From a bacterium (GTDB lineage Bacteria; UBP14; UBA6098; B30-G16): a stretch of DNA of 8,486 bases. The translations under genes and the position numbers were made by a program. Within the stretch, counting starts at the first letter, position 1. Every line of letters starts with the position of its first letter. This document shows positions 1-6,576 of the stretch, one piece after another. The notes under the pieces are model-generated. The model did not search any database, was not told where the DNA came from, and was given only the letters and a program-made list of their open reading frames with translations. The stretch spans positions 1-8,486 of the forward strand of contig QNEG01000052.1 of assembly GCA_003645115.1 (NCBI GenBank), read 5' to 3'.

Positions 1-854
1 ATATAGTGATTTTCAATCAGTTCGATGAATTTGGCAATCATCTATGGCACTATGAAGTGACTGGAAACACTATGCGAGAAATACTCGAAAATGAAATGGA
101 TGAAAATGATACCTATTTCGGAGTAGTATTATCTTCCGGTTCGTCTGGCACTATGGGTTGCGGAGATTTTCTCAAGGAAATATATCCGAGTTCCAAAATT
201 GCGGTGAGCGAGGCTTTGCAATGCCCGACTATATTGCTCAATGGATACGGCGGACATAGAATCGAAGGAATAGGAGATAAACACATTCCCTGGATTCACA
301 ATGTCAGAAATACTGATATGGCAATCGCTATCGATGATGAGCACACTATCAGATTATTGAGATTATTCAATGAACCGATTGGGCGAGAATATTTAAAATC
401 ACGGGGAGTCCCCGCAGAAATAGTGGATAATCTCGACTTGTTGGGAATATCATCTATCGGAAACCTGTTGAGTGCGATAAAATTCGCCAAATACTACGAA
501 CTCGATGAAAACGATGTAGTGTTAACCGTATTCACCGATTCGATGGAATTATATCTATCGCGCACTCGAGAATTAACTGAAGAACGAGGAGAATATACCA
601 AAACCGATGCCATCCGTGATTTCGAACTACTGGAACAATTATCCATCGATTATATGATGGAATTGGATTATTACCAGCGCAAAAGGATTCACAATCTCAA
701 GTATTACACCTGGATAGAGCAACAAGGCAAGGAACTTGCGGAACTCGATGCTCAATGGTATGATTATAAAAATTACTGGAAAAGAATCCACGATTTAGTT
801 CCGCAGTTCGACCGACTAATCGAGAAATTCAATTCGAGAGTGGGATTGCTGTAA
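1..854 (+). CDS. PLP-dependent fold-type II enzyme (cysteine synthase family), 3' part only
   Basis: The frame is open to the left window edge (first whole codon at position 3), so the N-terminal half, including the PLP-binding lysine, lies outside. The GTG at 6 is unlikely to be the real start. Numbering from that GTG, the glycine-rich phosphate-cup loop GSSGTMGCG is at residues 45-53. It is followed by a family-typical block, LKEIYPSSKIAVSEA and then GHRIEGIGDKHIP (about 56-95), and by LLGISSIGNLLSA (145-157), where the serine contacting the PLP ring normally lies. A TDSMELYLS segment (177-185) closes the catalytic fold. Residues from about 186 to 282 form a charged, aromatic-rich extension absent from ordinary CysK/CysM. 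I infer a beta-replacement or beta-elimination enzyme acting in the cytosol. The substrate cannot be read from this fragment: plain cysteine synthase is possible, but the extension argues for a separate subfamily. The fold assignment is firm and the reaction uncertain. Confidence 0.85.
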   Translation, partial: IVIFNQFDEFGNHLWHYEVTGNTMREILENEMDENDTYFGVVLSSGSSGTMGCGDFLKEIYPSSKIAVSEALQCPTILLNGYGGHRIEGIGDKHIPWIHNVRNTDMAIAIDDEHTIRLLRLFNEPIGREYLKSRGVPAEIVDNLDLLGISSIGNLLSAIKFAKYYELDENDVVLTVFTDSMELYLSRTRELTEERGEYTKTDAIRDFELLEQLSIDYMMELDYYQRKRIHNLKYYTWIEQQGKELAELDAQWYDYKNYWKRIHDLVPQFDRLIEKFNSRVGLL

Positions 855-885
855 ATATGCTATTGAAATCGAGTTTTACGACATT

Positions 886-909
886 CGGGGGTATTCATCT
901 TGCGCCCCG
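886..909. terminator. weak hairpin between convergent genes
   Basis: CGGGG (886-890) can pair with CCCCG (905-909) across a 14-nt loop, in the 110-nt gap between the convergent PLP-enzyme and HD-GYP genes. The location suits a shared terminator. There is no U-tract immediately after the stem on either strand, so this is a weak candidate. Confidence 0.2.
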
Positions 910-964
910 GTTCTATAGTATATTATCACAAGGAAAAAAAGAATAATCTCGGATATGGCTTCAT

Positions 965-2158
965 TCACTTTCCCATACTTTTCCACAGGGTTTGTCTGAG
1001 TTTGTATGGGTCGAGTTCCTTGTCGTAATATCTGATGAATGCATCCACTACTCGTGGGTCGAACATCTTGCCTCGCTCGGATAATATTTCTTCTCTGGCT
1101 TCAGCGAAAGTCATCGGAGAATGATATTCTCGGAACGATGTCAGCGCATCGAACACATCGGCGATTGCGATAATTCTTGCGCCCAATGGTATCTGCTCAT
1201 CCTTTTTCCCGAATGGATAACCCTTGCCGTCCCATCTCTCGTGGTGTTCCGACGCGATTAACGGAATGTCCCTCATATATCGAGAAAAGTGAATTCGAGA
1301 TAATATCCTATATGTCATCAATGCATGGCGCTTGATTTGTTCATACTCTTCATCATCGAGTTTTCCAGCTTTCTGAAGTATTGAATCGGGGACAGAAATT
1401 TTTCCATAATCGTGAAGCAATCCCGCCCAATGTATTTTCTCTACAGTGTCATCAGACAAGCCGAATTCTCTGGCAATTCCTTTAGCATAAAGAGCGACTC
1501 GCCGAGAATGCCCTCGTGATATAGGGTGTTTGGCATCGATAGTGAACGCCATTACATCGATAAAACTCTCGAAAGTGCTTAACAATTCGGTATATAACAG
1601 AGCATTTTCGATAGCGATTCCAATTTGGTGTGCGACCATCATTAAAAATTTCACTTCCTCGGACTGAAATTCTCCACCGCCCACTCTATTAATAGCCTCG
1701 AAAACCGCGATAGGTTTGCCTCGTCTGTTGCACAGTGGAAATACCGCAACTGCTTTTGCTTTAAAATCTACTTTGGCATCCACAGAAGGGTCGAAATGAG
1801 AATCCGAATAGACATCTGCGACAATATATGGTTTATTATTATTGAATACCCATCCAATAATTCCCTGATTGTGTGGAATCATTACAGTATGAGCATTCCC
1901 TTTTAATTTCGTCCACAACACACCCTTATCGGGATTGTATATATATACCATACATTTTTCAGCTTTCACACTTTCGGTAGCTCTTTTTATTATTAAAGGT
2001 AGGAGTTGGTCTATATCCATCTCACTTTGAAATGATGCACTGACCTCCAGCAACTTCCGATATCGTCGAACTTCCTCCTCCAGCTTTTGAAGTTGCTCGT
2101 TCACATCATCTCTCAAATTGATATCACTCGATGTATCTTTAGTGAGACCCTTGCGCAA
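965..2158 (-). CDS. GAF and HD-GYP domain protein, probable cyclic-di-GMP phosphodiesterase
   Basis: 397 residues and no membrane segment, so it is probably a soluble cytosolic signalling protein. Residues about 16-37 are a charged heptad-like coiled coil. A GAF sensor domain follows at about 45-190, then an HD-GYP domain at about 195-380. The HD-GYP signature is complete: GHS with H217, the metal pair H249-D250 with K253 (HDYGKISVP), H278, HHE at 305-307, GYP at 313-315, and IADVFDALT around D334/D337. Proteins with this set usually hydrolyse c-di-GMP to pGpG or GMP. Here the GAF domain would sense an unknown ligand or redox state. The start is TTG: an in-frame TAA lies two codons upstream and the next ATG is residue 47, inside the GAF domain. 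No diguanylate cyclase (GGDEF) gene is in the window. The gene lies 101 nt downstream of gcvPB on the same strand but probably has its own promoter. The domain calls are firm; the substrate is family knowledge. Confidence 0.92.
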   Translation of the reverse strand: MRKGLTKDTSSDINLRDDVNEQLQKLEEEVRRYRKLLEVSASFQSEMDIDQLLPLIIKRATESVKAEKCMVYIYNPDKGVLWTKLKGNAHTVMIPHNQGIIGWVFNNNKPYIVADVYSDSHFDPSVDAKVDFKAKAVAVFPLCNRRGKPIAVFEAINRVGGGEFQSEEVKFLMMVAHQIGIAIENALLYTELLSTFESFIDVMAFTIDAKHPISRGHSRRVALYAKGIAREFGLSDDTVEKIHWAGLLHDYGKISVPDSILQKAGKLDDEEYEQIKRHALMTYRILSRIHFSRYMRDIPLIASEHHERWDGKGYPFGKKDEQIPLGARIIAIADVFDALTSFREYHSPMTFAEAREEILSERGKMFDPRVVDAFIRYYDKELDPYKLRQTLWKSMGK

Positions 2159-2170
2159 TTTTAATTAATA

Positions 2171-2177
2171 CCTCCTT
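2171..2177 (-). promoter_or_regulatory. ribosome binding site of the HD-GYP gene
   Basis: Read on the - strand this is AAGGAGG, a perfect Shine-Dalgarno core, 12 nt before the TTG start. The spacing is longer than usual, which together with the TTG suggests modest translation. No alternative start codon lies closer to it in frame. Confidence 0.7.
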
Positions 2178-2192
2178 CACCATCCGAACTTA

Positions 2193-2222
2193 ATAATACA
2201 TTATTCTATATTTCGCAAGCAA
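2193..2222 (-). promoter_or_regulatory. candidate sigma70-type promoter of the HD-GYP gene
   Basis: On the - strand TTGCTT (2222-2217) and TATTAT (2198-2193) are 18 nt apart, giving a predicted start near 2186 and a leader of about 28 nt that holds the AAGGAGG. A second -10-like TAGAAT (2208-2203) overlaps. The region is AT-rich, so chance matches are likely. If real, the gene is transcribed separately from gcvPB. Confidence 0.4.
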
Positions 2223-2259
2223 TTTTTGAAATAAATTAGGATTTTTGGTGAATTATGTA

Positions 2260-3711
2260 TTATTCATTCAAATCCCACCAGGTAATTCTTGGATTTTTAT
2301 TTGCTTCTACCTCATTTAATCTTCGCACTGGAGTATTTATAGGAGCCTGTTTCAATTTTTCCGGGTCCTGTTCGGCTTCCTGTTTGATTTCTATCATCGC
2401 TTTGGCAAAGGCATCCAAAGTCTCTTTCGTCTCGGTCTCTGTGGGTTCTATCATCAATGCTTCGTGCACTATAAGCGGGAAATAAATAGTGGGAGCGTGA
2501 AAACCATAATCCAGCAATCGTTTTGCCACATCCAGAGTTTTCACTCCATATTCTTTCAGGAATTCACCCGATAGCACAAATTCGTGCATTGGAGTTTCAT
2601 TATAAGTAAGTTCGTAGTGCTCCGAGAGTATAGAACACAGATAATTCGAATTGATAACTGCATCCTGACTAATCTTTTTGAGACCATCGGCGCCCACAGT
2701 TAGAATATATGCATAAGCCTTAACCATCACGGCAAAGGCGCCCCAGAATGCTTGTAATTTACCGATAGAGTCCTTATTATCGGTTTGGAAAGAGTATTTT
2801 CCATTTTGGAAAGTAATTTTAGGTTCGGGTAGGAATGGTCGGAGATGTTCTTTCACCGCAACTGGACCGGAACCGGGACCGCCTCCACCGTGAGGAGTGG
2901 AAAATGTCTTGTGCAAATTATAATGAATAGCATCCACACCGAAATCGCCGGGTCGAGCTATACCCAACAATGCGTTCATATTCGCGCCATCCATATATAA
3001 TTGTGCATCCACCGAATGAAGCATCTCCGCCACCTTTTTTATATCGCTCTCGAATATCCCCAAAGTATTTGGATTGGTCACCATAAGAGCGGCTAAATCC
3101 TCATCCAGATGTGGCTTTAGTGCTTCTAAATCTATTTTCCCGCTACTATCGGATTTGATTTCCACAGGTTTCCACCCGGAAAACACTATCGATGCGGGAT
3201 TGGTGCCGTGTGATGAATCTGGTATTATTACTTTTTTCCGAGGATTTCCCTGCGCTCGATGATATTCGCGAATTATCATCAATCCGGTGAATTCTCCCTG
3301 AGCACCTGCTGCGGGTTGCATAGTTATGTCATCCATTCCGCCTATTTTACAGAGTAATTCACCCAGATGAGCCATCAGTTTCAACGCGCCCTGAATATAT
3401 TGTGTCGGCGTCAGCGGATGCAATTTAGTGAATCCCGATAGCCCTGCCAGTCTCTCCGACAGTTTCGGATTATACTTCATAGTGCAGGAACCGAGCGGAT
3501 AAAATCCCTTATCCACATGATGATTTTGGGAGGAAATCTCTACAAAATGGCGCACTACTTGATGTTCTGCCACACAGGGCAATCCGTTATCACTGACCCT
3601 CATCATACCATCGGGCAAATAACCCTCCATTTCATATTCTGGGACATCAGAATCGGGCAGTTTTGTCCCAATTCGACCTTTACTTTGTATCTCCCATAAT
3701 AATGAAGACAT
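2260..3711 (-). CDS. gcvPB: glycine dehydrogenase (decarboxylating) subunit 2
   Basis: 483 residues, the usual length of the PLP-carrying subunit of two-subunit glycine decarboxylase (P-protein). With GcvPA it decarboxylates glycine and passes the aminomethyl group to lipoyl-GcvH; the enzyme is cytosolic. Family blocks are easy to follow: YPLGSCTMKYNPK (71-83), QPAAGAQGE (132-140), PDSSHGTNPAS (164-174), TNPNTLGIFE (212-221), YMDGANMNALLG (239-250) and NLHKTFSTPHGGGGPGSGP (265-283). K268 is the expected Schiff-base lysine. The C-terminus (about 403-480) carries the usual FHAPTIYFP and MIEPTETE stretches. ATG was chosen because AAAGGAGG sits 5 nt upstream. The gene is first in its unit: upstream is the divergent tolB promoter region, downstream an HD-GYP gene. 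The common gcvPA-gcvPB pairing is therefore not seen, and gcvT and gcvH are also absent from the window. No glycine-riboswitch signature was recognised upstream. Confidence 0.96.
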   Translation of the reverse strand: MSSLLWEIQSKGRIGTKLPDSDVPEYEMEGYLPDGMMRVSDNGLPCVAEHQVVRHFVEISSQNHHVDKGFYPLGSCTMKYNPKLSERLAGLSGFTKLHPLTPTQYIQGALKLMAHLGELLCKIGGMDDITMQPAAGAQGEFTGLMIIREYHRAQGNPRKKVIIPDSSHGTNPASIVFSGWKPVEIKSDSSGKIDLEALKPHLDEDLAALMVTNPNTLGIFESDIKKVAEMLHSVDAQLYMDGANMNALLGIARPGDFGVDAIHYNLHKTFSTPHGGGGPGSGPVAVKEHLRPFLPEPKITFQNGKYSFQTDNKDSIGKLQAFWGAFAVMVKAYAYILTVGADGLKKISQDAVINSNYLCSILSEHYELTYNETPMHEFVLSGEFLKEYGVKTLDVAKRLLDYGFHAPTIYFPLIVHEALMIEPTETETKETLDAFAKAMIEIKQEAEQDPEKLKQAPINTPVRRLNEVEANKNPRITWWDLNE

Positions 3712-3716
3712 ATCTC

Positions 3717-3724
3717 CCTCCTTT
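3717..3724 (-). promoter_or_regulatory. ribosome binding site of gcvPB
   Basis: AAAGGAGG on the - strand, 5 nt before the ATG. This strong site fixes the gcvPB start. Confidence 0.85.
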
Positions 3725-3730
3725 CAATAA

Positions 3731-3779
3731 TAACCCCCTATTCGCTAATTGAATTTGCTCGTTTATCCCCCTTGATAAA
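3731..3779. repeat. two-box C-tract repeat in the gcvPB leader
   Basis: TAACCCCCTA (3731-3740) is followed by an ATTC/GAAT mini-hairpin (3740-3743 with 3751-3754) and then by TCCCCCTTGATAAA (3766-3779). The same two boxes, in the same order and orientation and also separated by an AATTC/GAATT-type hairpin, occur at 8202-8255. The offset between box starts is 35 nt here and 40 nt there. This copy lacks the closing GGGGAC arm seen in the right-hand copy. It lies inside the predicted gcvPB 5' leader. Confidence 0.6.
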
Positions 3780-3812
3780 AGCAAACCTAAAGCACAGTGA
3801 AAAGTCAGGGGG
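3767..3812 (-). promoter_or_regulatory. possible long-range stem in the gcvPB leader
   Basis: In the - strand transcript CCCCCU (from 3812-3807) can pair with AGGGGG (from 3772-3767), enclosing 34 nt. A second GGGGG (from 3738-3734), closer to the ribosome binding site, could compete for the same C-tract. This may simply reflect repeat content. No known riboswitch class is recognised. Confidence 0.25.
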
Positions 3813-3836
3813 TTTTGGTTTCCTTTCATTCCTAAT

Positions 3837-3865
3837 ATAATAATAGTTTTGTAATTTCACATCAA
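3837..3865 (-). promoter_or_regulatory. sigma70-type promoter of gcvPB
   Basis: On the - strand TTGATG (3865-3860) and TATTAT (3842-3837) are separated by exactly 17 nt. The predicted start is near 3830, giving a leader of about 119 nt before the gcvPB ATG. This is one of the best promoter matches in the window. Confidence 0.6.
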
Positions 3866-4146
3866 TTATTTATTCCATAGGTAAGAAAAAAAATGACCCA
3901 GAACATCGTAGCAAGATTAAAAACTATAATTGCGAGTCCCAAAACTACAAAACCTTTGTTTTAAGGAATTTAGAGGAAACTCGAAATTCTAATCTCGCCC
4001 TGGCGGGAAGATTTTCGGGAGATTAAAAAGACAAAATGATTTTCTAATAATCGCGCAAATAAACGATTGTTATGACTTTTCGCTAAATTGGAAACGGTTG
4101 CAATGACATAGTGGGTAATTTTTAAGAGAAACTTTTCATTTTTTTC
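3866..4146. other. intergenic stretch without a convincing gene
   Basis: This AT-rich spacer lies between the divergent gcvPB and tolB promoters. The only ORF-like stretch (3970-4152, - strand, 60 codons) has no Shine-Dalgarno site, overlaps the tolB -35 box and resembles no family I know. The single structured element seen is the palindrome at 3991-4024. There is no tRNA, CRISPR or known riboswitch pattern. Confidence 0.6.
3991..4024. repeat. imperfect palindrome with alternative pairings
   Basis: AATCTC (3991-3996) pairs with GAGATT (4019-4024). Within it AATCT (3991-3995) plus CCC (3998-4000) can instead pair with GGG (4005-4007) plus AGATT (4009-4013) around a TGGC loop. The two right arms, GGGAAGATT and GGGAGATT, are near direct repeats. 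It could be a REP-like intergenic element; a promoter-proximal regulatory role is also possible. Confidence 0.35.
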
Positions 4147-4174
4147 TTGCAAATTATACTGATATGTTTATACT
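4147..4174 (+). promoter_or_regulatory. sigma70-type promoter of the tolB operon
   Basis: TTGCAA (4147-4152) and TATACT (4169-4174) are 16 nt apart, predicting a start near 4181 and a leader of about 26 nt before the tolB ATG. A second TATACT (4155-4160) lacks a good -35 box. The -35 box coincides with the far-upstream TTG that would otherwise extend the tolB frame, which argues against that start. Confidence 0.55.
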
Positions 4175-4206
4175 TAAGTTATATAGTCCAAATAAAATAT
4201 AAGGTT

Positions 4207-5517
4207 ATGAAGCTAACTCATTTAATCACAATAAGTTTGATAATATGCCTATTCGGCACTAATAGAGCGCAAGATGTATGGTTATCCATTAGTGATGTGG
4301 GAGCTGAACGAATACGAATTGCTGTTATGCCTTTTTTCCCGAGAGTAGAATCGCCTACCGAAGAGGATTTGGAGATGGGAAGAAAAATTTCCGAGATAAT
4401 CTATGATGACCTGGCTTTCTCGCCATTTTTCACCCTGTTGGAGAGTCAGTTTTTCCCGCAAACAATCCAAGATGAAGACGATATAGCCCCTTTCCAATGG
4501 GTCAGTATGGGAATTCAAGCGATAGTGCTGGGCTCGTTTAAAGTATCCGGCGCCAAACTAAAAGTGGATGCGAGATTGTTCTCGGTCAGTTCATCCAAAA
4601 GGATGTATAGAAGAAAACTGGAGGAGAAACCGGCACAATTGAGAAGAATAGCTCACGCCATTTCCGATGATGTGGTGAAAGCATTGACCGGCGAGGAGGG
4701 AATAGCTCAAACCCAAATCGCATTTATCTCAAATCGCACCGGACACAAAGAATTATATATTTGCGATTATGATGGCTATTATTCCAATCGAATTACATAT
4801 ACAAACTCTCTAATTTTCACACCCGATTGGTCTCCTGATGGATTTCAGGTATCTTTTACATCATACTCATCGGGCAATGCCAATTTATATGCGTATGATA
4901 TATTGAGTAGAGAGCAAACTATTCTGTCTGATTTACCGGGATTGAATGTTGCTGGAGCATGGTCTCCCGATGGCAGAAGACTGGCTTTCGTTTCTACTCG
5001 CGATGGGAATTCTGAAATATATGTTATGGATGTCCGCACAAAATCATTAAAGAGAATAACATTCAATGATGCCATAGATACTTCACCCAGTTGGTCACCC
5101 AATGGGCGAAATATAGCATTTTGTTCAGACCGGTCGGGAACACCGCAAATATACATAATGGACGAGGAAGGTGGAAATGTGCATCGATTGACTTTCGAGG
5201 GCAGTTTTAATGACCAGCCATCCTGGTCGCCACGAGGTGATATAATCGCATTTGCATCACGCACCAGAGGACAATTCGATATCGCAATCATAGACCCCAC
5301 TGGCGGAAACCTGACCTATTTGACATCCATAGGAAATAATGAACATCCCGACTGGGCACCGGATGGATATCATATAGTATTTTGCTCGGATAGATTAGGC
5401 AGATATCAACTTTACGCGATGCTCTGGGACGGAACTCAAATCCGCAGGATTACAAATTCCATTTCGGATAATATATCTCCTGCCTGGTCATCGAGATATA
5501 GATGGGATTTCGATTAG
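4207..5517 (+). CDS. tolB: Tol-Pal system beta-propeller protein TolB
   Basis: 436 residues from the ATG at 4207, close to the about 430 of E. coli TolB. Residues 1-21 form a signal peptide (MK, hydrophobic core, then RAQ), so the protein is periplasmic. The mature N-terminus, DVWLSISDVGAERIRIAVMPF (23-43), matches the TolA-binding strand and first beta strand of TolB. An alpha/beta domain spans about 35-160. Six propeller blades of PD40 type follow, with WSPDG-like turns at 208-212, 252-256, 296-300, 340-344 and 383-387, and a last degenerate one near 427. TolB links Pal to TolA and helps the outer membrane constrict at division. The start was chosen for the signal peptide: the frame extends upstream to a TTG inside the -35 box. 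The Shine-Dalgarno is weak (AAGG only 2 nt from the ATG). No tolQ, tolR, tolA or pal is adjacent. A general PD40 periplasmic protein is the alternative, less likely given the N-terminal domain. Confidence 0.88.
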   Translation: MKLTHLITISLIICLFGTNRAQDVWLSISDVGAERIRIAVMPFFPRVESPTEEDLEMGRKISEIIYDDLAFSPFFTLLESQFFPQTIQDEDDIAPFQWVSMGIQAIVLGSFKVSGAKLKVDARLFSVSSSKRMYRRKLEEKPAQLRRIAHAISDDVVKALTGEEGIAQTQIAFISNRTGHKELYICDYDGYYSNRITYTNSLIFTPDWSPDGFQVSFTSYSSGNANLYAYDILSREQTILSDLPGLNVAGAWSPDGRRLAFVSTRDGNSEIYVMDVRTKSLKRITFNDAIDTSPSWSPNGRNIAFCSDRSGTPQIYIMDEEGGNVHRLTFEGSFNDQPSWSPRGDIIAFASRTRGQFDIAIIDPTGGNLTYLTSIGNNEHPDWAPDGYHIVFCSDRLGRYQLYAMLWDGTQIRRITNSISDNISPAWSSRYRWDFD

Positions 5518-5520
5518 GAG
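5516..5520 (+). promoter_or_regulatory. ribosome binding site of the ftsB-like gene
   Basis: AGGAG overlaps the tolB stop codon TAG (5515-5517) and lies 6 nt before the ATG at 5527, which fixes that start. It implies cotranscription, and perhaps translational coupling, with tolB. Confidence 0.8.
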
Positions 5521-5526
5521 AACACC

Positions 5527-5889
5527 ATGAAAAATATTCACAGAACACCGAGACATCTGGAAAAAGAAAGAGAACAATTGAGGAGAATTTCTTTCCAGAG
5601 GAAATTGCGCAAAATAGTAATCGGTGTGGGAATAATAATATTGATATGGTTTTTTATCGGTGGCGATTTGGGAATAATATCTATGTTCCGCTCCATTAGG
5701 TATAGAGAATATCTGGAAAAAGTGATGGAGGCGGAGGAGAAAAAATCGTCGGAACTAACGCAGAAAATAGAAAAACTCAGCACGGATACTTTTTTCATCG
5801 AGCAAGTAGCCAGAACTAAATATGGTATGGTAAAAGATGGCGAAACGGTGTTCTTATTTCCACCAGAAAAACCTAATTCCAACAAATAG
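5527..5889 (+). CDS. FtsB/DivIC-family septum formation initiator
   Basis: 120 residues. A basic cytoplasmic N-terminus (1-29) precedes one membrane helix (about 30-45), then a charged coiled coil (about 55-86). Last comes the family-typical tail TFFIEQVARTKYGMVKDGETVFLFPP (88-113, written here in two parts: FIEQVARTKYGMV and KDGETVFLFPP). This is the FtsB/DivIC architecture: a bitopic protein that partners FtsL/FtsQ (or FtsL/DivIB) in the divisome. The slightly long N-terminus compared with E. coli FtsB (103 aa) is common outside Proteobacteria. The gene starts 9 nt after tolB and its stop abuts the next gene's start codon, so it sits inside an operon. FtsB and DivIC cannot be told apart by sequence alone, so no symbol is given. 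Confidence 0.85.
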   Translation: MKNIHRTPRHLEKEREQLRRISFQRKLRKIVIGVGIIILIWFFIGGDLGIISMFRSIRYREYLEKVMEAEEKKSSELTQKIEKLSTDTFFIEQVARTKYGMVKDGETVFLFPPEKPNSNK

Positions 5890-6576
5890 ATGATGGAAAA
5901 ACGAAATTTATTTAACATATTTAAACGCTATTTCCTAACTGGACTATTAGTCCTGACACCGATAATGGTTACAATATTCGTGTTCGGTTTCATATTCGTA
6001 AAGATAGACAATATATTAGGTGGATTTTTCGAATTATTATTGGGTGTGCATATCCCCGGTTTAGGATTCCTGACATTGTTGATAATGATAATATTTGCGG
6101 GATTCGTTACATCGTTCTATATCGGTAAAAAACTTTTGGATGTAGCAGATTCTGTGTTCACAAAATTACCCATAGCAAAGAGTGTTTATATTACTGTAAA
6201 ACAATTACAGGATTTGATAAAAATGCGGAAAAGCATAGTATTTCATAATACTGTGCTATTCGAATATCCCAGAAAAGGATTGTGGGTGATTGGTTTTCTT
6301 TCCAGTATCGAACCTATAGCGCTTCAAAAAGATACTAAAAATCTATATCCGATATTTTTGCCCACTACACCGAATCCCACTTCGGGATATTTGATTTTCG
6401 CTTCAGAAAATGAATTCACTGTTTTAGATATACCTGTGGAAGAAGCTATGAAGATGATAGTTTCAGCGGGAATAATTGGACCATTCGAGGGCACCGATGA
6501 ACAATATAAATTGCTCAAAACCCATACTAATCCGGAAGGGAGCAATTCGAGCACTATCACAGATACTGAAAAATAG
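5890..6576 (+). CDS. DUF502 family two-pass membrane protein
   Basis: 228 residues. Two membrane helices (about 13-37 and 56-78) flank a short loop containing HIPGLGF. A soluble domain follows with the DUF502 marks: FTKLPIAKSVYITVKQ (90-105), LFEYPRKGLWVIGF (123-136), FLPTTPNPTSGYL (156-168) and VEEAMKMIVSAGI (183-195). The function of DUF502 is not established; a structural or transport-related role in the inner membrane has been guessed from topology only. The last 25 or so residues are polar, S/T-rich and probably disordered. The start is one of two tandem ATGs (5890 or 5893), with the first directly after the previous stop. No Shine-Dalgarno is visible, so translation is probably coupled to the ftsB-like gene. 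The 3' end overlaps rsmB by 80 nt in another frame. Confidence 0.88.
   Translation: MMEKRNLFNIFKRYFLTGLLVLTPIMVTIFVFGFIFVKIDNILGGFFELLLGVHIPGLGFLTLLIMIIFAGFVTSFYIGKKLLDVADSVFTKLPIAKSVYITVKQLQDLIKMRKSIVFHNTVLFEYPRKGLWVIGFLSSIEPIALQKDTKNLYPIFLPTTPNPTSGYLIFASENEFTVLDIPVEEAMKMIVSAGIIGPFEGTDEQYKLLKTHTNPEGSNSSTITDTEK
6487..6491 (+). promoter_or_regulatory. ribosome binding site of rsmB
   Basis: GAGGG lies 5 nt upstream of the ATG at 6497, inside the DUF502 coding region. It supports that ATG over the upstream in-frame TTG at 6476, which has no such site. Confidence 0.6.

Noticed and set aside
3712..3830. Glycine riboswitch in the gcvPB leader
   Set aside because: I looked for the conserved tandem aptamer motifs and did not recognise them. 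The G- and C-tracts are explained by the repeat family.
3970..4152. 60-codon - strand ORF between gcvPB and tolB
   Set aside because: No ribosome binding site, no family resemblance, and it overlaps the tolB promoter and a palindrome.
4147..4206. TTG at 4147 as the tolB start, adding 20 residues
   Set aside because: It lies in the predicted -35 box, has no Shine-Dalgarno, and would bury the signal peptide that begins cleanly at the ATG at 4207.
4207..4269. Lipoprotein signal on TolB because of Cys14
   Set aside because: The residues before the cysteine (LII) do not fit a lipobox, which needs G, A or S at -1.
4845..5300. Long - strand ORF (151 codons) inside tolB
   Set aside because: It is a shadow of the tolB beta-propeller repeats; the + strand has clear family motifs throughout.
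6476..6496. TTG at 6476 as the rsmB start
   Set aside because: No Shine-Dalgarno. The ATG at 6497 has GAGGG 5 nt upstream.
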